A stretch of 30,199 nucleotides of DNA from CAZVWJ01 sp964631325 (GTDB lineage: Bacteria; T1Sed10-126): contig CAZVWJ010000030.1 of the NCBI GenBank assembly GCA_964631325.1, positions 1 through 30,199 of the forward strand. Direction: 5' to 3'. This document shows, piece after piece, positions 1 to 8,575 of the stretch. Each line of letters opens with the position of its first letter. Position 1 is the first letter of the stretch. The notes below the pieces were generated by a model. It worked only from the letters and a program-made list of their open reading frames with translations. It had not been told where the DNA came from and ran no database searches. A program made the translations under genes and the position numbers.

Positions 1-30
1 GATAAGCGATTTTAATGATTAGATGTCGTT

Positions 31-246
31 TTAATCTGTAACCTTGATTTGAACGACGCCCAAATTCGCCCGGAGAAACACATTTGATTGTCCTGGTTTC
101 AATGTAAAAATTACATCGAGGAAATTAAATCCCGTTAGCTGCATAAAATCACCTTTTTGCACATATTGATTATATAATAGAGCGGGGGTGTAGTCCAGTT
201 TTTCACCGGTAAACAAGGGGCTGGCTTTCCGGAAATTGGCGAGCAA
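31..246 (-). CDS. Doubtful small ORF, hypothetical
   Basis: A 71-codon open frame 66 bp downstream of the PorV-like gene on the same strand. The nominal start is TTG without a visible ribosome binding site. An internal ATG (residue 36, MQLTGFNF) has a good AAGGTGA just upstream and would give a 37-residue peptide. There is no signal peptide or recognisable motif. The C-terminal half alternates hydrophobic and polar residues like a beta-strand, so it may be the remnant of a longer exported protein. I do not recognise it, and it may not be a gene. Confidence 0.25.
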   Translation of the reverse strand: MLANFRKASPLFTGEKLDYTPALLYNQYVQKGDFMQLTGFNFLDVIFTLKPGQSNVFLRANLGVVQIKVTD

Positions 247-312
247 AAAAATGTGGTGAGATGGAAATTATTCTTGCAAATAATAAGGAAAATAGCTTAA
301 TTCAGGTCAGAT

Positions 313-1251
313 CTACCGGGTCCCAAACTGAAATGAGTACCCAAATACGTGTTTGTTCTCAAAGTTTGTTCTCTCCTGGAAAGCATAAGTAAACCGCCCC
401 CGGCCCTGGTAAAGGGATAACCCCAGACTCAAGTTGTATTCTTCCGCACCCAAAAATCTTTTTGACATCCCCATTCGCCCGGCAAGATAAAAACTGTTTT
501 CAAATGACTTATTATTTATCTTCCAGCTCTTTTTTACACCCAGATGGAACGATTTCAAATTATCCCCTTCGTGATTGACAAGATCACCGGCAAGGGTCAA
601 ACCCGAATCAAACCGGTAATTTAAACCGGCTCGCGTCTCTCTGGCAATATCCTCTTCCTGACCGCTATCCCAGCTTCGGGTTGCAATAATATTGCTGACA
701 GCTACACCCAGCCGCAACTGTTCGTTTAGTTCATAGAGATAACCGAGGTCAAGTCCCTCCCCCGTGGCATTCACGTCTTCCATATCAGTCTCCGTTGAAA
801 AATACTTAAAATTGGCGGCCAACTGACCGGGTATAAAACGTTTTACAGCAAGGTTGTAATAATAAATATCGTGACTGTAATCAAGCTGGAGCCCGGAGGT
901 ATATTGAAAATTATCAAAACCGTGATTTATTTTTGTCCGACTTACAGCCAACCCGTGGGAAAAATACGTGCCTGAAAATCCAATGCCGAGACTGCCGTAA
1001 TCAACATCTACCGATTGCTGAGAACTCCTGGAAAAATTAGAAACGAACTGGCCGCTATCCACGACAGCATTGTTGGCGGGGTTATAAGAAATACCGTCCA
1101 ATCCGGAAGCTGAGGCTGTATAAGCCTCGCCCATCCCCCGACCCGCGGCACTCCAGGTAACATTTGCCCCCGCCGGAGAGGAAAAAATGACGCATATGAA
1201 TAAAAACGGGGAAATTACCAGCGAAATAACAGTGAATTTTTTAAAATTCAT
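313..1251 (-). CDS. PorV/PorQ-like outer-membrane beta-barrel protein
   Basis: Predicted outer-membrane barrel of 312 residues. A signal peptide (about residues 1-29, ending near PAGANV) is followed by the family's typical N-terminal stretch, GRGMGEAYTASASGLDGISY then NPAN. The rest is alternating aromatic/polar strands separated by D/N-rich turns, and the last residues (FGYSFQFGTR) look like a closing barrel strand. In Bacteroidota, PorV/PorQ proteins are outer-membrane components of the type IX secretion system; in other diderms related barrels have unknown roles. The start codon overlaps the stop of the preceding 1495-residue exported protein gene (ATGA), so the two are probably translationally coupled. 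The barrel may help export or anchor that protein; this is inference. Family assignment is fairly secure, function is not. Confidence 0.75.
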   Translation of the reverse strand: MNFKKFTVISLVISPFLFICVIFSSPAGANVTWSAAGRGMGEAYTASASGLDGISYNPANNAVVDSGQFVSNFSRSSQQSVDVDYGSLGIGFSGTYFSHGLAVSRTKINHGFDNFQYTSGLQLDYSHDIYYYNLAVKRFIPGQLAANFKYFSTETDMEDVNATGEGLDLGYLYELNEQLRLGVAVSNIIATRSWDSGQEEDIARETRAGLNYRFDSGLTLAGDLVNHEGDNLKSFHLGVKKSWKINNKSFENSFYLAGRMGMSKRFLGAEEYNLSLGLSLYQGRGRFTYAFQERTNFENKHVFGYSFQFGTR

Positions 1252-4200
1252 TTGGCAACAACCACCGGAAAGGATTTAGTTTTACTGCCACTGGTAACCC
1301 GAACAATATAAACATCATTATTTACCAGACTACCGCCTCTGTTTGAGCCGTCCCATTCAACTTCCTCGCCCACCGGACCATTTTTTTCAAAAACCAGGCG
1401 ATCTCGGACAGTGAACACCTTAATCTTTGCCCGGGAATTTTGTGGGGGAATAATTTTAAGCGTTTCACCACTGGAAGGATCAAAACGTGGTTCATTCGGA
1501 TTTGAGCTACTGCTACCGGCACCTTTATCACCGAAGACCACCACACCAAAATTTTCTTCAGCAGCTAACGCATCGGAGAGACTGACATCCACCCCCGGGC
1601 GGCCGGCGAGCTGGACTCCCGCTAAATTATCCCGGTGAAAATATAATTTATCCGAATGACCCGACGCTTCTCCACCTGTAAAAGAGCGGGCTACCACTGC
1701 AATTGTTTCAGCATTGAGAGAAACCGCAACATCTTCAAAAGTAAAGGTGCTACCCCCGGCAATATCCGGTCCTTTTCGATTGACAACCGTAAAATCTTCG
1801 GGTGGAAGGGAAGTATTATCGTCCTCGGCCAGACTTAACTCTATCTCATCCTGCTCCGTTGCCTCGGCTTGAACTTCGAGCTTATCTCCAGTCAACTGGC
1901 CCGACAACGTAGGTATAACCAGGGAGGGCGGGAAATAAGCAAACTGAACAGTGTCAGAAAGAACGCTTTGATTTCCGTACAGATCCGTAGCCCTGGCTTG
2001 CAAAGTATGAGTTCCGGAGGAAACAGAAGAGTTAGTAAGCTCCCGTTCCCAGTAATGCGTGGCAACCTGAGTGGGTCCCGGGGAAACTTCTATGCCGTCC
2101 AAATACAGGGTGACTTCATCGACCACAGTTGTATCATCCAGTACATTGTCTTTAGCAAAAATCCTGACAGACATTGTATCGCCAGTAATTGTGTCGCCTT
2201 CATCCGGGGATTCAATCCGGACCTCGTCTGGCGGAGTATTATCAACGTTGGCATCTGAACTTACAATCTCCCAACTTTCAAAAGCAACGGAATTGGATCG
2301 ATTTGAAACTGTGGAAAATCCCCCGGCCGGAACACCCAGCACAAAATCATCACCCTCAGTAATAGTATTACTCGGACGAAAAACAAGATAAAAATCATCA
2401 CTGGCGTCCAGGTCATCGGGCAAAGAAGTATCAGAACTTGAGCCGGTAAAAGTTAAGGTTAGCTCATTGTTTAAAAAATCAGAAATATCGGTCGGAGTTA
2501 AAAAAACGTCCGTGTCCGGCCCAAACTGATCGTTACCATCGCTGTCCCGCCAGATCCCAAGTCCGGTCTGGCTGTCGGAAGTTATAGATTTTAAGTCGGT
2601 AATTGAAAAATTTGTAACGTCGACATCGTTGAGGGTAACTGTTAGCTCCTCAAGGTATTCACCAGTTCCTCTGTCAGCAGCGTTTATTCCCACTATACCG
2701 AGGGGGGAGTTCGCCTGGCTCAACTCATGAGTCGGAGGGGAACCTTTGTCAGCGAAAAGAATGGGGAGACCGGCAGTAATAGTATGGGTTATCCCGGTAT
2801 CGTCTTCACCGGACTTTTCAACACTAAAAATAATATCTTTGCCCTCAACGGCAACTGTGAAAGAATCGCCCAGCTCCATGGAATCACTGGAACGAACGCC
2901 GATATAATAATCCTCAAGCTGATCATTCGAGTCAGGTATCGGTTTGGGGGAAGAGGGAGTTAATTTCACGGTTGCCGAATCGGTGAATACGCTCCACTCC
3001 GGTGCGACAATCTGAACTAACGTGTCCCCTTCTCGACCAAAGCTTCCGTCACCATCATCCCGATACAGAGCAAGACCGGAGGAGGCGGTTGAACTGAGGG
3101 GAGCAAAATCACCGGTATCGGTGCTTCCGGTAAAATTCACGGTAACCTCCACCTGCTGAAGCGTCTGATCCCCGTTCTCACCATCGGCAACATTAAAGCC
3201 CATCACTCCAAGATGCGGAGCCCCCACTCCTAACCTCTGGCCCGGTTTTGTGAGATCATTCACCTGCAAAGCAGTGATTGTGTTAATATCTACCAGGTGA
3301 GTGTAGAAGCGATTGGCCTTAATTTGATCCCCCCATGAAAAAATACGAGAAATACTATTATCGGTATTGGCCCGCTCAACAAATTCAATCATCGGCCTTA
3401 TCCCGTCCTTGATAACCCGGTTTCCCAGGGTGGCCCGGAATTGATCGAGATTGTCGGCCTGCTTGCTGGTCCGAATTACAACAAAATAATCATCCCCTTC
3501 GCTGTCACCGGTGTCAGCGTGAGGAATAACAGCATCAGTCGCAGCCGCCTGGTCCACATAAAGCCGGGTAAAGGGATCGTCTTCGGCGGCACCTGTAGAA
3601 GCGTTTTTACGTGATTTATTCGGCCCGATTTCCAGGGGAATACGCTCGTCTATCCCCGGATCAAATTGGCCCGGGCGATTGTTTGGATGGGAATTGTTAT
3701 CCCGATAAATTGCCACTCCGCTCTGGTCGGTGTTGGAGAGGGGGTTCAAGTCCTGGGCCCGAAACTCCTGGTTCCCGTCTTCAAAAATTATATCCAGGCG
3801 GTTCAGGAGCGCTTCAGTCCCGTTAGCATTATGATTATCCTGGACGTTCAGACCAATTACCGGGACGGGCTGACTGGGAGCACCAATAGTTTGATTTTCT
3901 TCAGTCAAGCGGGAAAAATAAACTTCAACGGCCTGGGTTAATTCTCCCGTCTGAGCGGAAAGAGTTTCAGTGGTGGGAACCGGATGAAGTGAAGGTGAAA
4001 AAGAATTAACTGTTGATGAATCGACACTGTTCCCCTGACTAAAATGGAGACCGCCGTGAGGTATTTTGGCAATGAAAGTATCCCCGTGATCAGCAGTTTG
4101 ATCAGTTAGCACTCCGATCCAGAAATTCCTGTTTAAATTTCCGGGCAATATCCCCCGGTTTGTTTCCAGGTCAGCGTTGAGCTCAGAGATAGAATCCTGT

Positions 4201-5735
4201 GGTGGACGAAGTTGAAAACCTTCTTGCAGTTTCAAACGAACCCGGGTATCCGAAAGCCACTCCGAGGTCTGAAAATCGGTTTCCCCCGGTTTCTCAGTTG
4301 CATCCGGAGAAAGTGGTAGCAGTTGATCAGCGTGAGAAAAATTTTGGAAGCCGGGGTTATTAAACCAGATTGAGAGGCCACTTTTCTCGTTCTGGGTTAA
4401 CTCCCGGATATCCCGCCGCGGCACAAAATTTTCGGAGGTTTCAGGGAAAGTTACAGTAATTGCGTCAATGGTAGTTTTCTGGGTACCCGGTAAATCAGAG
4501 GTACCAATCGCAGTAAACTCCAGGATTGGGCCCGGAAGATAATCCAGCCCCTCCGAGTCGTTGACTGTATTAACGGGGTCCCCAAACAGTTTGTCCACCT
4601 GCCGGGTATCAAAACCATTAATGTTTCTTACCCCCTCGTAAACCGGCCCCTGGGTTACATCAACCACAGTTTGGCCAGAATTTGCGTTATCAATTCCGTT
4701 AGTAAAATTTATGGCACCGGTATCAATCCAAGCGTCCCATGCATCACCATAACCAAAAAACTGGGCGTTTGCAGTCTCATCGGAGGTGCCCCAGCCAATA
4801 TTGGTCCGGAGGGTGATAAAATAATGGGATTCATCCGCAGCATCTATAAAAAGGTTATTGTCTTCGGTTTTCCACTCACTGCTAGCCGAAAATTTAATCA
4901 CGTGGGAATCCGTAGGCGCTTTTGGCATTTCCGTCCGGTCAATTGTAGCCAGTACCGTCTGGCTGCCAGCCCCATATTCAGCGGCGTCAGAGCGAACCAG
5001 GCTAATTTCAGAGAAATCACCGTAAGCGTCATCCGAGCTGCCGCCCGGGATGACTTCTCCGAGTAGTTCCCGCACCCTAATATTGATGTCATCAAACCCT
5101 AAATTATCGGCCGGGTTCTGCCCCGCGAATTGCATGTGGACGAGGGGGATCCGTTCACTTTCCGCGGCAATCACCGCCGGTATACCTTCTCCGGTTACTT
5201 CACCGTAAGACTCAATCAAATTAGTTATCGTAATCAGGTCTGTGTTTGTTCCTTCAATCGCGTTGGTTTGATCATCCGTGTCCGACACCGCTTCCAACTC
5301 AACAATAAAATCGTCCCCGTGATCCGCGGCAGTGTCGGCAAGCAACCGAACGCTAAAAGAAAAGGGATCCCCTTCGCTGGCCGGCCCCCCCTCCAGTTGA
5401 AATGAAGTGTTATTTACTGAAGTTGAATCAACTAACACACCGTTTTCAAGCAGGCGGGCCTGAACGATGTCATCGGTCACACTCACCTCTTCATCCAGGT
5501 CAGCCAGTGAAAATTGAAATTTAAGAGTGTCGACAACAGCCGAGTCATCCGTTATTTCTCCGCTAAAAATTTTGAGTTCCTGGCCCGGAAAGATGCCCTG
5601 GTTGGAAACCGTTTCCTTGTTAACAGTCCCTCCTAATTTTGCGAGAGCAGTGGTAGGCAGGTAGAGAAAAACTGTAATTATGGTTAAAAGAGTGATAAAA
5701 GTGGCGGGCGCTTGTTTGCTGTTCTGCAAATTCAT
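1248..5735 (-). CDS. Large exported modular surface protein with Ig-like and FlgD-like C-terminal domains
   Basis: A 1495-residue secreted protein. Residues 1-32 form a signal peptide (hydrophobic core, cleavage near TALA-K). About residues 100-1130 contain roughly six degenerate repeats. Each has a strand such as YFVVIRTS or YYIGVRSS followed by a GDxF sequence, then a part with GLxIWRDSDG-type loops that look like calcium-binding D/N-rich turns. About residues 1150-1240 are a bacterial Ig-like domain (RIESPDEGDTITG, THTLQARATDLYGNQS). The last 85 residues resemble a FlgD-type Ig/sorting domain (IKVFTVRD, EVEWDGSNRGG, VYIVRVTSG). Composition is strongly acidic. A GGGAG ribosome site precedes the ATG. 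It is the first gene of a unit with the PorV-like barrel. A structural or adhesive cell-surface role is likely; no catalytic motif is visible. Confidence 0.75.
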   Translation of the reverse strand: MNLQNSKQAPATFITLLTIITVFLYLPTTALAKLGGTVNKETVSNQGIFPGQELKIFSGEITDDSAVVDTLKFQFSLADLDEEVSVTDDIVQARLLENGVLVDSTSVNNTSFQLEGGPASEGDPFSFSVRLLADTAADHGDDFIVELEAVSDTDDQTNAIEGTNTDLITITNLIESYGEVTGEGIPAVIAAESERIPLVHMQFAGQNPADNLGFDDINIRVRELLGEVIPGGSSDDAYGDFSEISLVRSDAAEYGAGSQTVLATIDRTEMPKAPTDSHVIKFSASSEWKTEDNNLFIDAADESHYFITLRTNIGWGTSDETANAQFFGYGDAWDAWIDTGAINFTNGIDNANSGQTVVDVTQGPVYEGVRNINGFDTRQVDKLFGDPVNTVNDSEGLDYLPGPILEFTAIGTSDLPGTQKTTIDAITVTFPETSENFVPRRDIRELTQNEKSGLSIWFNNPGFQNFSHADQLLPLSPDATEKPGETDFQTSEWLSDTRVRLKLQEGFQLRPPQDSISELNADLETNRGILPGNLNRNFWIGVLTDQTADHGDTFIAKIPHGGLHFSQGNSVDSSTVNSFSPSLHPVPTTETLSAQTGELTQAVEVYFSRLTEENQTIGAPSQPVPVIGLNVQDNHNANGTEALLNRLDIIFEDGNQEFRAQDLNPLSNTDQSGVAIYRDNNSHPNNRPGQFDPGIDERIPLEIGPNKSRKNASTGAAEDDPFTRLYVDQAAATDAVIPHADTGDSEGDDYFVVIRTSKQADNLDQFRATLGNRVIKDGIRPMIEFVERANTDNSISRIFSWGDQIKANRFYTHLVDINTITALQVNDLTKPGQRLGVGAPHLGVMGFNVADGENGDQTLQQVEVTVNFTGSTDTGDFAPLSSTASSGLALYRDDGDGSFGREGDTLVQIVAPEWSVFTDSATVKLTPSSPKPIPDSNDQLEDYYIGVRSSDSMELGDSFTVAVEGKDIIFSVEKSGEDDTGITHTITAGLPILFADKGSPPTHELSQANSPLGIVGINAADRGTGEYLEELTVTLNDVDVTNFSITDLKSITSDSQTGLGIWRDSDGNDQFGPDTDVFLTPTDISDFLNNELTLTFTGSSSDTSLPDDLDASDDFYLVFRPSNTITEGDDFVLGVPAGGFSTVSNRSNSVAFESWEIVSSDANVDNTPPDEVRIESPDEGDTITGDTMSVRIFAKDNVLDDTTVVDEVTLYLDGIEVSPGPTQVATHYWERELTNSSVSSGTHTLQARATDLYGNQSVLSDTVQFAYFPPSLVIPTLSGQLTGDKLEVQAEATEQDEIELSLAEDDNTSLPPEDFTVVNRKGPDIAGGSTFTFEDVAVSLNAETIAVVARSFTGGEASGHSDKLYFHRDNLAGVQLAGRPGVDVSLSDALAAEENFGVVVFGDKGAGSSSSNPNEPRFDPSSGETLKIIPPQNSRAKIKVFTVRDRLVFEKNGPVGEEVEWDGSNRGGSLVNNDVYIVRVTSGSKTKSFPVVVAK

Positions 5736-5910
5736 TCACTTCGCTCCCTATTTTATCTGCACGTATAATCTTTAACCATTATTATTGTTCCAAGCCAATG
5801 CTTCAATCACTACCCGGAATAATTTTACTCAATCAGAATAAAAGTATTTGCTATCATAAATAAGTACCAGCTTAAATTCAAGAAAAATACGGGACAAAAC
5901 TTCAAAACGA

Positions 5911-5951
5911 ATCTCCTCTCCCCTGGTGGGAGAGGACTAAGGTGAGGGGGA
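5911..5951. repeat. Single copy of an intergenic C/T-G/A palindromic repeat
   Basis: CTCCTCTCCCCTGGTGGGAG followed by AGGACTAAGGTGAGGGGG. The first 20 bases fold into a hairpin (CTCTCCC/GGGAGAG), and the trailing GTGAGGGGG can pair with the leading pyrimidine run. Sequences of this form are common dispersed intergenic palindromes in many bacterial genomes. It lies in the 304-bp divergent gap between the surface-protein operon and the DUF1614 gene. I see no other gene or clear promoter in that gap. Confidence 0.6.
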
Positions 5952-6039
5952 ATTCCTCTTTTTCACCCCTATCTGGATCTTCCGCCATCAATGAGAAAGA
6001 GTCATTTTGAGGTTCTAAATACTGTTCGGGAGGCAAATC

Positions 6040-6720
6040 TTGTATTCACTGCCGTTTATTTTTTTCTTTTTACCTCTATATTTATTTTTTCTAATGGTTT
6101 TTTTTGGATTTGTTCAAGTCGGTATGCTGGAAGTGGCAAAGAACCTGGGACTTCCACCTAATTATGTCTTTTTGTTGCTCCTGGCTTCTTTGTTAGGTAG
6201 TTATATTAATTTACCGGTAACTAAAATAAAAAACAAAGGGATTGCCGAACGGTCCCGGCTTTTTCACCTGATGAGCTGGCGATTTAACACCCCTTCCGAT
6301 TTTCAGCAACGCTACACCGTTCTTGCGGTTAACCTCGGCGGGGCTGTTTTCCCGGTTCTGTTCTGTTTTTATCTTCTCCTGCTTTATCCACAATATATCC
6401 TTCAGGCCTTGATGGCAACGGCAATACTGGCCCTTATAGTTAATTCAATGGCTAAACCGGCACCGGGCGTGGGAATCGTTCTTCCACTTTTCATTCCCCC
6501 GGTTCTGGCTGCTCTGCTCGCTGTTATAATCGCGCCAAATAACTCTCCCGTTGTTGCTTATATTGCCGGCACAATTGGAACGTTAGTGGGAGCTGATTTG
6601 ATGAACCTGAAAAACCTTTCCCGGACCGGAGCCGAAATCGCTTCAATCGGCGGGGCGGGAACGTTTGACGGAATATTCCTCACCGGTATTCTGTCGGTTC
6701 TGTTAAGTTCCACGGGATAA
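6040..6720 (+). CDS. DUF1614 family integral membrane protein
   Basis: A 226-residue protein with about seven membrane segments (roughly residues 4-27, 41-60, 92-114, 116-138, 143-165, 168-187 and 206-224). Features that match DUF1614 proteins are the LLLASLLGSYINLPV stretch after the first helix, a central KPAPGVGIVLP segment, and a C-terminal GTLVGADLMNL followed by SIGGAGTFDGIFLTG. The function of the family is unknown; the conserved glycine-rich GAGTFDGIFLTG loop between the last two helices suggests a transport or binding role, which is inference. The start is TTG with GGGAGG six bases upstream; no ATG gives the full first helix. Probably a single-gene unit, convergent with rpoD. Confidence 0.8.
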   Translation: MYSLPFIFFFLPLYLFFLMVFFGFVQVGMLEVAKNLGLPPNYVFLLLLASLLGSYINLPVTKIKNKGIAERSRLFHLMSWRFNTPSDFQQRYTVLAVNLGGAVFPVLFCFYLLLLYPQYILQALMATAILALIVNSMAKPAPGVGIVLPLFIPPVLAALLAVIIAPNNSPVVAYIAGTIGTLVGADLMNLKNLSRTGAEIASIGGAGTFDGIFLTGILSVLLSSTG

Positions 6721-6772
6721 AGAAAAGAGCCGCTGTTCCCGCTGGAAGGGGGGCACACAGAAACAGCGGCTC
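6721..6772 (-). terminator. Intrinsic terminator of the dnaG-rpoD transcript
   Basis: On the minus strand an 11-bp stem GAGCCGCTGTT/AACAGCGGCTC (6727-6737 with 6762-6772) with a 24-nt loop is followed by TTTTCT. It lies 27 bp after the rpoD stop. On the plus strand the hairpin follows the DUF1614 stop by 6 bp but lacks a T-run, so it mainly serves rpoD. Confidence 0.8.
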
Positions 6773-6798
6773 AAAAAAATAAATTTGGTAGGGTCAGT

Positions 6799-8553
6799 TT
6801 AACCGTTCTGGAGTTGTTCCTTTGAAATAAAATCGCCAAGAATTTTACTGCGCGAGGGATGGCGCAACTTATCAAGGGCCTTATTTTCAATCTGACGGAT
6901 ACGTTCCCGGGTCACCTTGAACATGTTACCGACCTCTTCCAGCGTCCTTTCATAACCGTCGTCAAGGCCAAAACGCAGCCTGATCACCTGCTCTTCCCGC
7001 CAGTCAATACTCTTCAACACTTCCTCAAGCTGATCCTGAAGTAGTTCGTCAGTGGTGTCTTTCATCGGGGACTCCAGCTTTTTATCCTCGACAAAATCAC
7101 CGAGGCTGCTTTCTCCGTCGTCACCGATCGGAGTTTCCAGCGAAATCGGGTCCTGGGAGATCTTGAGAATATTCTTGACTCGCTCCTCTTCCCAGTTCAG
7201 TGCCTCGGCAATCTCCGACGGCTGGGGTTCCCGATTATGTTTCTGGACCAACTGCCGGGCTACCCGGAGCACTTTATTAATCTGTTCGACCATGTGCACC
7301 GGAACCCGAATAGTCCGGGACTGGTCGGCAATCGCCCGGGTGATGGCCTGACGGATCCACCAGGTGGCATAAGTGGAAAACTTAAACCCTTTCCGGTATT
7401 CAAACTTGTCCACGGCCTTGGTCAAACCAATGTTTCCCTCCTGGATTAAATCAAGGAAGGAGAGACCACGATTAGTGTATCGCTTGGCTATACTGACAAC
7501 CAGCCGCAGGTTACTGCTGACCATTTTATTGTGGTACTTCCGCATCCGGTTTTCAGCCAACTCAATTTTATGATAGACCTTGCGCAGATCACGTTCGCGG
7601 AGCATGAAGGAATCAAGCTTATCTTCCGCCCGCCGGGCTTTCTTGATTAGTTTGTGAGCAAACCGCCGAATATTTCGCCAGCGGTATTTACTCCTTTCAG
7701 CCCATCCTTCTCGCTCCTCGTGATTCTCTCGCAAGCGATTGTATAACTTAAGCAACTGATTTGGACTGCGATTCAACCGGTCCCTAACCTTCTGTTCGAA
7801 TTTTTTTAACTCAGCCAGCGACTCAACGGTTTCCTTTACTTCATCCGCCCACTCAAAAACAAGATCCTTGTTAATTTCCACTTCCTGGAAAGCTTCAAAA
7901 AGTTTTCCCCGAACTTCACGAAGATTTTTCCGTATTTTTAATTCTTCTTCGTCTTCTGCACCGTGCATCTGATTGTAATACTTTTCCAGTCGGGAACGAT
8001 ACTGAATAATCCTGTTGCGAGCAGTACTGATCTTGTCAAACCAGTATTTTACGTCATCTTCCTCAAGTCGCTGGGTCTTCTTCACCTGGACAAGTTTTTT
8101 TAAACTTATTTCCCGATCTAACACTCGCTTGGCAAGGTCTATGAACTCTTCGGCAGTGTAATAAGTACCAAGAACAGCCTCCATCACCCGTTTTTTACCC
8201 AGTTCAATCTGTTTTGAAATATGCACTTCTTCCTCGGAGGATAGCAACTCGTGGTTTCCAATTTCCTTCAAATAAAGCCGGACAGGATCAGTTAAACCGT
8301 CTTCGATTTCATCCTCGTCACGTTCCAGGAGACCAAGCTCATCCGGAAAATCATAACCAGAATCCTCACTGATAATCTCAATCCCATTTTTCCGTAGATA
8401 AATAATAATGTCATCAACTTTTTGAGTTTCAGTGGATTTGTCAGGTAGTAATTCATTTAATTCCGTATAAGTTATATTCCCCCTCTGCTCGGCTTTATCC
8501 AGTACATCTTCAATCCCCTCCAAATTGTTTACCTTTTCCTTAACCTGCTGCAT
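6799..8553 (-). CDS. rpoD: RNA polymerase primary sigma factor (sigma-70, RpoD)
   Basis: Housekeeping sigma factor directing RNA polymerase to -35/-10 promoters. Region 1.1 covers about residues 10-65 and region 1.2 about 88-120 (DPVRLYLKEIG). A charged helical non-conserved region runs from 121 to about 335. Regions 2.1-2.4 cover about 336-425, with SNLRLVVSIAKRYTNRGL, DLIQEGNIGL and the -10 recognition segment FSTYATWWIRQAITRA. Region 3 covers about 426-500, and region 4 covers 505-575 with the -35 helix EVGNMFKVTRERIRQIE. Length (584) is normal for a group 1 sigma with a moderate non-conserved region. The ATG has an AAGGAGGG ribosome site. It lies 22 bp after dnaG, the classical dnaG-rpoD order. 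Confidence 0.97.
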   Translation of the reverse strand: MQQVKEKVNNLEGIEDVLDKAEQRGNITYTELNELLPDKSTETQKVDDIIIYLRKNGIEIISEDSGYDFPDELGLLERDEDEIEDGLTDPVRLYLKEIGNHELLSSEEEVHISKQIELGKKRVMEAVLGTYYTAEEFIDLAKRVLDREISLKKLVQVKKTQRLEEDDVKYWFDKISTARNRIIQYRSRLEKYYNQMHGAEDEEELKIRKNLREVRGKLFEAFQEVEINKDLVFEWADEVKETVESLAELKKFEQKVRDRLNRSPNQLLKLYNRLRENHEEREGWAERSKYRWRNIRRFAHKLIKKARRAEDKLDSFMLRERDLRKVYHKIELAENRMRKYHNKMVSSNLRLVVSIAKRYTNRGLSFLDLIQEGNIGLTKAVDKFEYRKGFKFSTYATWWIRQAITRAIADQSRTIRVPVHMVEQINKVLRVARQLVQKHNREPQPSEIAEALNWEEERVKNILKISQDPISLETPIGDDGESSLGDFVEDKKLESPMKDTTDELLQDQLEEVLKSIDWREEQVIRLRFGLDDGYERTLEEVGNMFKVTRERIRQIENKALDKLRHPSRSKILGDFISKEQLQNG

Positions 8554-8575
8554 AATTGCTAAACCCTCCTTAGGC

